From assembly GCA_033854175.1 (NCBI GenBank), contig JAWOKN010000021.1, positions 1-64,000 of the forward strand: a stretch of DNA of 64,000 nt. Direction: 5' to 3'. Shown piece by piece: positions 61,348-64,000 of the stretch. Source of the stretch: DATKPE01 sp033854175 (GTDB lineage Bacteria; Bacteroidota; Ignavibacteria; UBA10030; SZUA-254). Below the pieces are notes generated by a model. That model was not told where the DNA came from, did not search any database, and saw only the letters and a program-made list of their open reading frames with translations. The position numbers and the translations under genes are program-made. Every line of letters starts with the position of its first letter. Within the stretch, counting starts at the first letter, position 1.

Positions 61348-62022
61348 ATGAAACGGATTTCCTGCATTATTTTTGATCTTGACGGCACGCTTGCACAAAC
61401 GACCGATCTTATTTTCGAGTCGTTCAATCATATTGCCGTAAAATATACAGGCAAAAGGCATTCACCCGAGGAGATCATCGGTTTTTTCGGCCCTCCTGAG
61501 GAAATCGCGATCGGAAACCTGATCGGGGAAAAAAATCTCGGTGCGGCGATCGACGATTATTACCGTTTTTACGCGGAGCACCACAAGGATATGGCGCGTC
61601 TCCATCCGGGTGTTGAGGAATTACTCGGACATCTGAGGCAGAGCGGCTTTCTGCTTGCGATCTTCACCGGAAAGGGGAAGCGGACGACAGCCATTTCACT
61701 TGATCACTTCGGGATCCGGAAGTATTTTGACATGATCGTCACCGGCTCGGATGTCAAAAATCACAAGCCCTCGGGGGACGGGATCCTGAGGATTATCAAA
61801 AAATTCGGTCTCACTCCTCAGGAGGTGGTGATGGTCGGTGATGCCGTGGCCGACGTCAAGGCCGCTCACGAGGCCGGTGTGCAGATTGCAGCTGTATTAT
61901 GGGACTCCTACGGCAAAAAGAAGATTCTCGAGATGGATGTCGATTATGTCTTCCACAGCGTCGTGGAGTTTGAAAGCTGGGTAAAGAGTCTTGTATCACC
62001 GGGGGCGAAACGCCGGGAGTAA
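61348..62022 (+). CDS. HAD phosphatase (phosphoglycolate phosphatase-like)
   Basis: 224 residues from ATG 61348, the only possible start, as the motif I aspartates follow at residues 9 and 11 (IIFDLDGTLAQT). Motif II is AIFTGKGKRTT (Thr), motif III Lys in SDVKNHKPSGDGI, and motif IV MVGDAVADVKAA. A C1-type helical cap lies at about 18-85. Similar enzymes are phosphoglycolate phosphatases, PpaX-like pyrophosphatases, or phosphosugar phosphatases; the substrate is uncertain. Confidence 0.88.
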   Translation: MKRISCIIFDLDGTLAQTTDLIFESFNHIAVKYTGKRHSPEEIIGFFGPPEEIAIGNLIGEKNLGAAIDDYYRFYAEHHKDMARLHPGVEELLGHLRQSGFLLAIFTGKGKRTTAISLDHFGIRKYFDMIVTGSDVKNHKPSGDGILRIIKKFGLTPQEVVMVGDAVADVKAAHEAGVQIAAVLWDSYGKKKILEMDVDYVFHSVVEFESWVKSLVSPGAKRRE

Positions 62023-62080
62023 GGCATCCCCGCTGGTACTGGATTGTTGTCCAACGTTGTTCACATTTATGGCGGTGCAC

Positions 62081-63085
62081 ATGAATTCAAGGGAAAAACT
62101 TCAGGTCGGTGTGATCGGAGCCGGTCATTTGGGCGCCCTGCACGCGAAAATGTACTCACAGATCGCGGATGTGGCTCTGGCCGGTATCTATGATATTGAC
62201 CGCGCGCGTGCGGAATCGGTTGCGGCGGACCTCGGGACCAGGGCATGCGGATCGATGAAGGAGCTGCTCGAGCGTGTTCAGGCCGTCAGCATCGCCACCC
62301 CGACAAAAACGCATTTTGGAGTGGCACGCGAGGTGCTGTCCTCCGGGATCCATCTGTTCATTGAGAAACCGATCACCCAGTCAGAGGATGAAGCGCAGCA
62401 GCTGATCGATCTTGCGCGCCGTAACCGCCTCAAAGTGCAGGTGGGCCACATTGAACGTTTTAATCCGGCCCTTCTGGCGTTAAAAGGGTATGAACTCCGT
62501 CCGATGTTCATCGAATCGCACCGGCTTGCCCAGTTCAATCCGCGCGGAACGGATGTCGCGGTTGTCCTGGACCTGATGATTCACGACATCGATATCATCG
62601 TCAGTCTCGTCCGCTCACCCGTGAGGCAGATCGATGCAAATGGTGTGGCGGTGGTCTCAGAAACCATTGACATTGCCAACGCCCGGCTGCAGTTCGAGAA
62701 CGGTTGTGTTGCGAACGTGACAGCGAGCAGGATATCTCAGAAGAAGATGCGGAAGATGCGCCTGTTCCAGAAGGATGCGTACATCTCAGTCGATTTTTCC
62801 GACGGTGTGGCTGAAGTTTTCCGGCTGGTGGAAGAAGACGGCTCATCGGCAAAAAGCGCCGGAATGATGCTCGGGCAGATCGATGCAGGGAAAAGGAAAC
62901 GCAACATCGTCTATGAACAACCCGAGGTGGCGGAGATCAACGCGCTGAAATATGAGCTGGAATCGTTTGTCAGGGCGATTGTATCGGATACCGAACCCCT
63001 CGTGACGGCCGAGGAAGGGCAGCAGGCCCTGATGATCGCCCATGAGATCATGAAGAGGATTCAACAACAAAAGCTTGTTGTGTAG
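62081..63085 (+). CDS. Gfo/Idh/MocA-family oxidoreductase
   Basis: 334 residues from ATG 62081 (ATG 62069 also possible). NAD(P)-binding motif VGVIGAGHLGALHAKMY, the EKPIT catalytic-lysine motif and QVGHIERFNPALLAL. The latter is typical of members next to lipid A genes, including GnnA, which oxidises UDP-GlcNAc at C3; no gnnB or lpxA is in this window, so GnnA is only a possibility. The CCA-enzyme gene starts 2 bases after its stop. Confidence 0.85.
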   Translation: MNSREKLQVGVIGAGHLGALHAKMYSQIADVALAGIYDIDRARAESVAADLGTRACGSMKELLERVQAVSIATPTKTHFGVAREVLSSGIHLFIEKPITQSEDEAQQLIDLARRNRLKVQVGHIERFNPALLALKGYELRPMFIESHRLAQFNPRGTDVAVVLDLMIHDIDIIVSLVRSPVRQIDANGVAVVSETIDIANARLQFENGCVANVTASRISQKKMRKMRLFQKDAYISVDFSDGVAEVFRLVEEDGSSAKSAGMMLGQIDAGKRKRNIVYEQPEVAEINALKYELESFVRAIVSDTEPLVTAEEGQQALMIAHEIMKRIQQQKLVV

Positions 63086-63087
63086 GC

Positions 63088-64000
63088 ATGACGATGCATG
63101 GGCGCTCTCTTGAAATAACCTCCGATGTCATCCTGAAAATCGGCCGGCTTGCCGATCGTGAAGGGATTGAGGCGTACCTTGTCGGGGGATATGTGCGCGA
63201 CAACCTGCTGGGCAAGAGCGTGACCGACATCGATATCATGGTTGTCGGCGACGGAATCGCTTTCGCAAGGAAGGTGGCCGAGCATCTGGGAAGAAGAGAG
63301 GTGGTTGCCTTTGAGGCGTTCGGCACCGCGATGCTCCCGATGGGGGATGGAAAGCTGGAATTTGTTTCGGCGCGTGAAGAATCCTATGACGCCGATTCAA
63401 GAAAGCCCCACACCCGGCGTGCGACCGCCGAGAGTGACCTCTCGAGGAGGGATTTTACGATCAATGCGCTCGCTGTCGTTCTCAATCATGACCGGTTCGG
63501 TGAAATTCTGGATCCCTTCCGCGGATACGAGGACATGCAGAAGGGGATTATACGGACGCCCCTCGAACCCGAGCGGACCTTTGGTGACGATCCTCTCAGG
63601 ATGCTCCGGGCTGTCCGGTTCGCATCACAGCTGACTGATGACGGGCAAGGCAGGAAATTCGTCATAGAAAAGGAAACGCTCCGTGCAATCAAGACTACAT
63701 CGGCGCGGCTTTCGATTGTCTCGAAGGAACGCGTCACCGACGAGTTCTTGAAAATCCTTGGCACCCGCCGGCCATCGGTCGGTCTGAGCCTGCTGTATGA
63801 AACCGGCCTCGCGAAGGAATTCCTGATTGAGCTCGTCGACATGGTCGGTGTCGAACAGCGGAAGGAGTATCATCACAAAGACGTTTTTCTCCATACGCTG
63901 AAGGTGGTTGATAATCTATCGGCGGCGAGCGACAACCTCTGGCTCCGGTTCGTCGGGCTCATGCATGACGTGGCCAAGCCGAGAACAAAGGCGTTTAAGG
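63088..64000 (+). CDS. CCA-adding / poly(A) polymerase family nucleotidyltransferase (3' truncated)
   Basis: Open from ATG 63088 (alternative ATG 63094) to the end of the window, 304 residues visible. Nucleotidyltransferase core: YLVGGYVRDNLLGKSVTDID with DxD metal ligands, SRRDFTINALAV, and RTFGDDPLRMLRAVRFA. An HD domain follows: EYHHKDVFLHTLKVVDNL and GLMHDVAKPRTKAF. It would repair or add the 3' CCA of tRNA. HD-domain members include CCA-adding and A-adding enzymes, which cannot be told apart here. Confidence 0.92.
   Translation, partial: MTMHGRSLEITSDVILKIGRLADREGIEAYLVGGYVRDNLLGKSVTDIDIMVVGDGIAFARKVAEHLGRREVVAFEAFGTAMLPMGDGKLEFVSAREESYDADSRKPHTRRATAESDLSRRDFTINALAVVLNHDRFGEILDPFRGYEDMQKGIIRTPLEPERTFGDDPLRMLRAVRFASQLTDDGQGRKFVIEKETLRAIKTTSARLSIVSKERVTDEFLKILGTRRPSVGLSLLYETGLAKEFLIELVDMVGVEQRKEYHHKDVFLHTLKVVDNLSAASDNLWLRFVGLMHDVAKPRTKAFK

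Overview
The window looks like a chromosomal segment from an uncultured member of the FCB superphylum (Bacteroidota / Ignavibacteriota / Chlorobiota side). The evidence is a type A type-IX-secretion sorting domain (1053-1145 of the first full protein), a TonB-dependent receptor, Kdo/Lpt lipopolysaccharide genes, a futalosine-type menaquinone gene (mqnA), a DhnA-type fructose-bisphosphate aldolase, and promoters of the Bacteroidota style (TTTG, 19-20 bp, TAnnTTTG-like). Base composition is moderately GC-rich by eye (not computed). I saw no tRNA, rRNA, CRISPR array, transposase, integrase or prophage gene.

Layout. 57-3494: secreted BNR-repeat protein. 3691-8340: translation and targeting operon ffh-rpsP-khpA-rimM-trmD-rplS followed by mqnA. 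8416-13766: recN, a prolyl oligopeptidase, cysS. 13763-16392 (minus): membrane cyclase, histone-deacetylase-like amidohydrolase, DoxX protein. 16451-21920: rho, a HhH-GPD glycosylase, a membrane PP2C phosphatase, a small unknown protein and two tandem CDP-alcohol phosphotransferases. 22004-37137 (minus): SDR, small membrane and redox proteins, a GT39-like glycosyltransferase, a UvrD-family helicase divided over two genes, an M1 peptidase, RDD and LOG-family proteins, a TonB-dependent receptor and ispE. 37352-43182: a compact kdsA-kdsC-unknown-kdsD-lptC-ostA-lptB operon for Kdo synthesis and LPS export. 43201-48678 (minus): WG-repeat lipoprotein, DinB-like protein, and a MacA-like adaptor with two MacB-like permeases but no ATPase. 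48983-56997: carB divided over two genes, two paralogous small outer-membrane proteins and uvrA. 57025-61220 (minus): porin-like protein, rlmI, fba, DUF2279 protein. 61348-64000: HAD phosphatase, Gfo/Idh/MocA oxidoreductase and the start of a CCA-adding enzyme.

The most unusual feature is seen twice. A large multi-domain ATP-using enzyme (UvrD/PcrA-type helicase; carbamoyl-phosphate synthase large subunit) is encoded as separate N- and C-terminal halves, cut in a linker with essentially no residues lost, and a gene for an exported protein sits in the seam: a lipoprotein with a degenerate endonuclease/phosphatase fold, and a Spy/LTXXQ-like periplasmic protein. Both intruding genes are bracketed by short direct repeats (7 bp and 9 bp) resembling insertion scars. 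The halves keep all the motifs I could check, so they look like working two-chain enzymes rather than decaying pseudogenes. Other points worth attention are an unrecognised Cys-motif protein translationally coupled inside the Kdo operon, a shared palindrome near two promoters, a poly-G tract between ispE and kdsA, and back-to-back GC palindromes after ispE.
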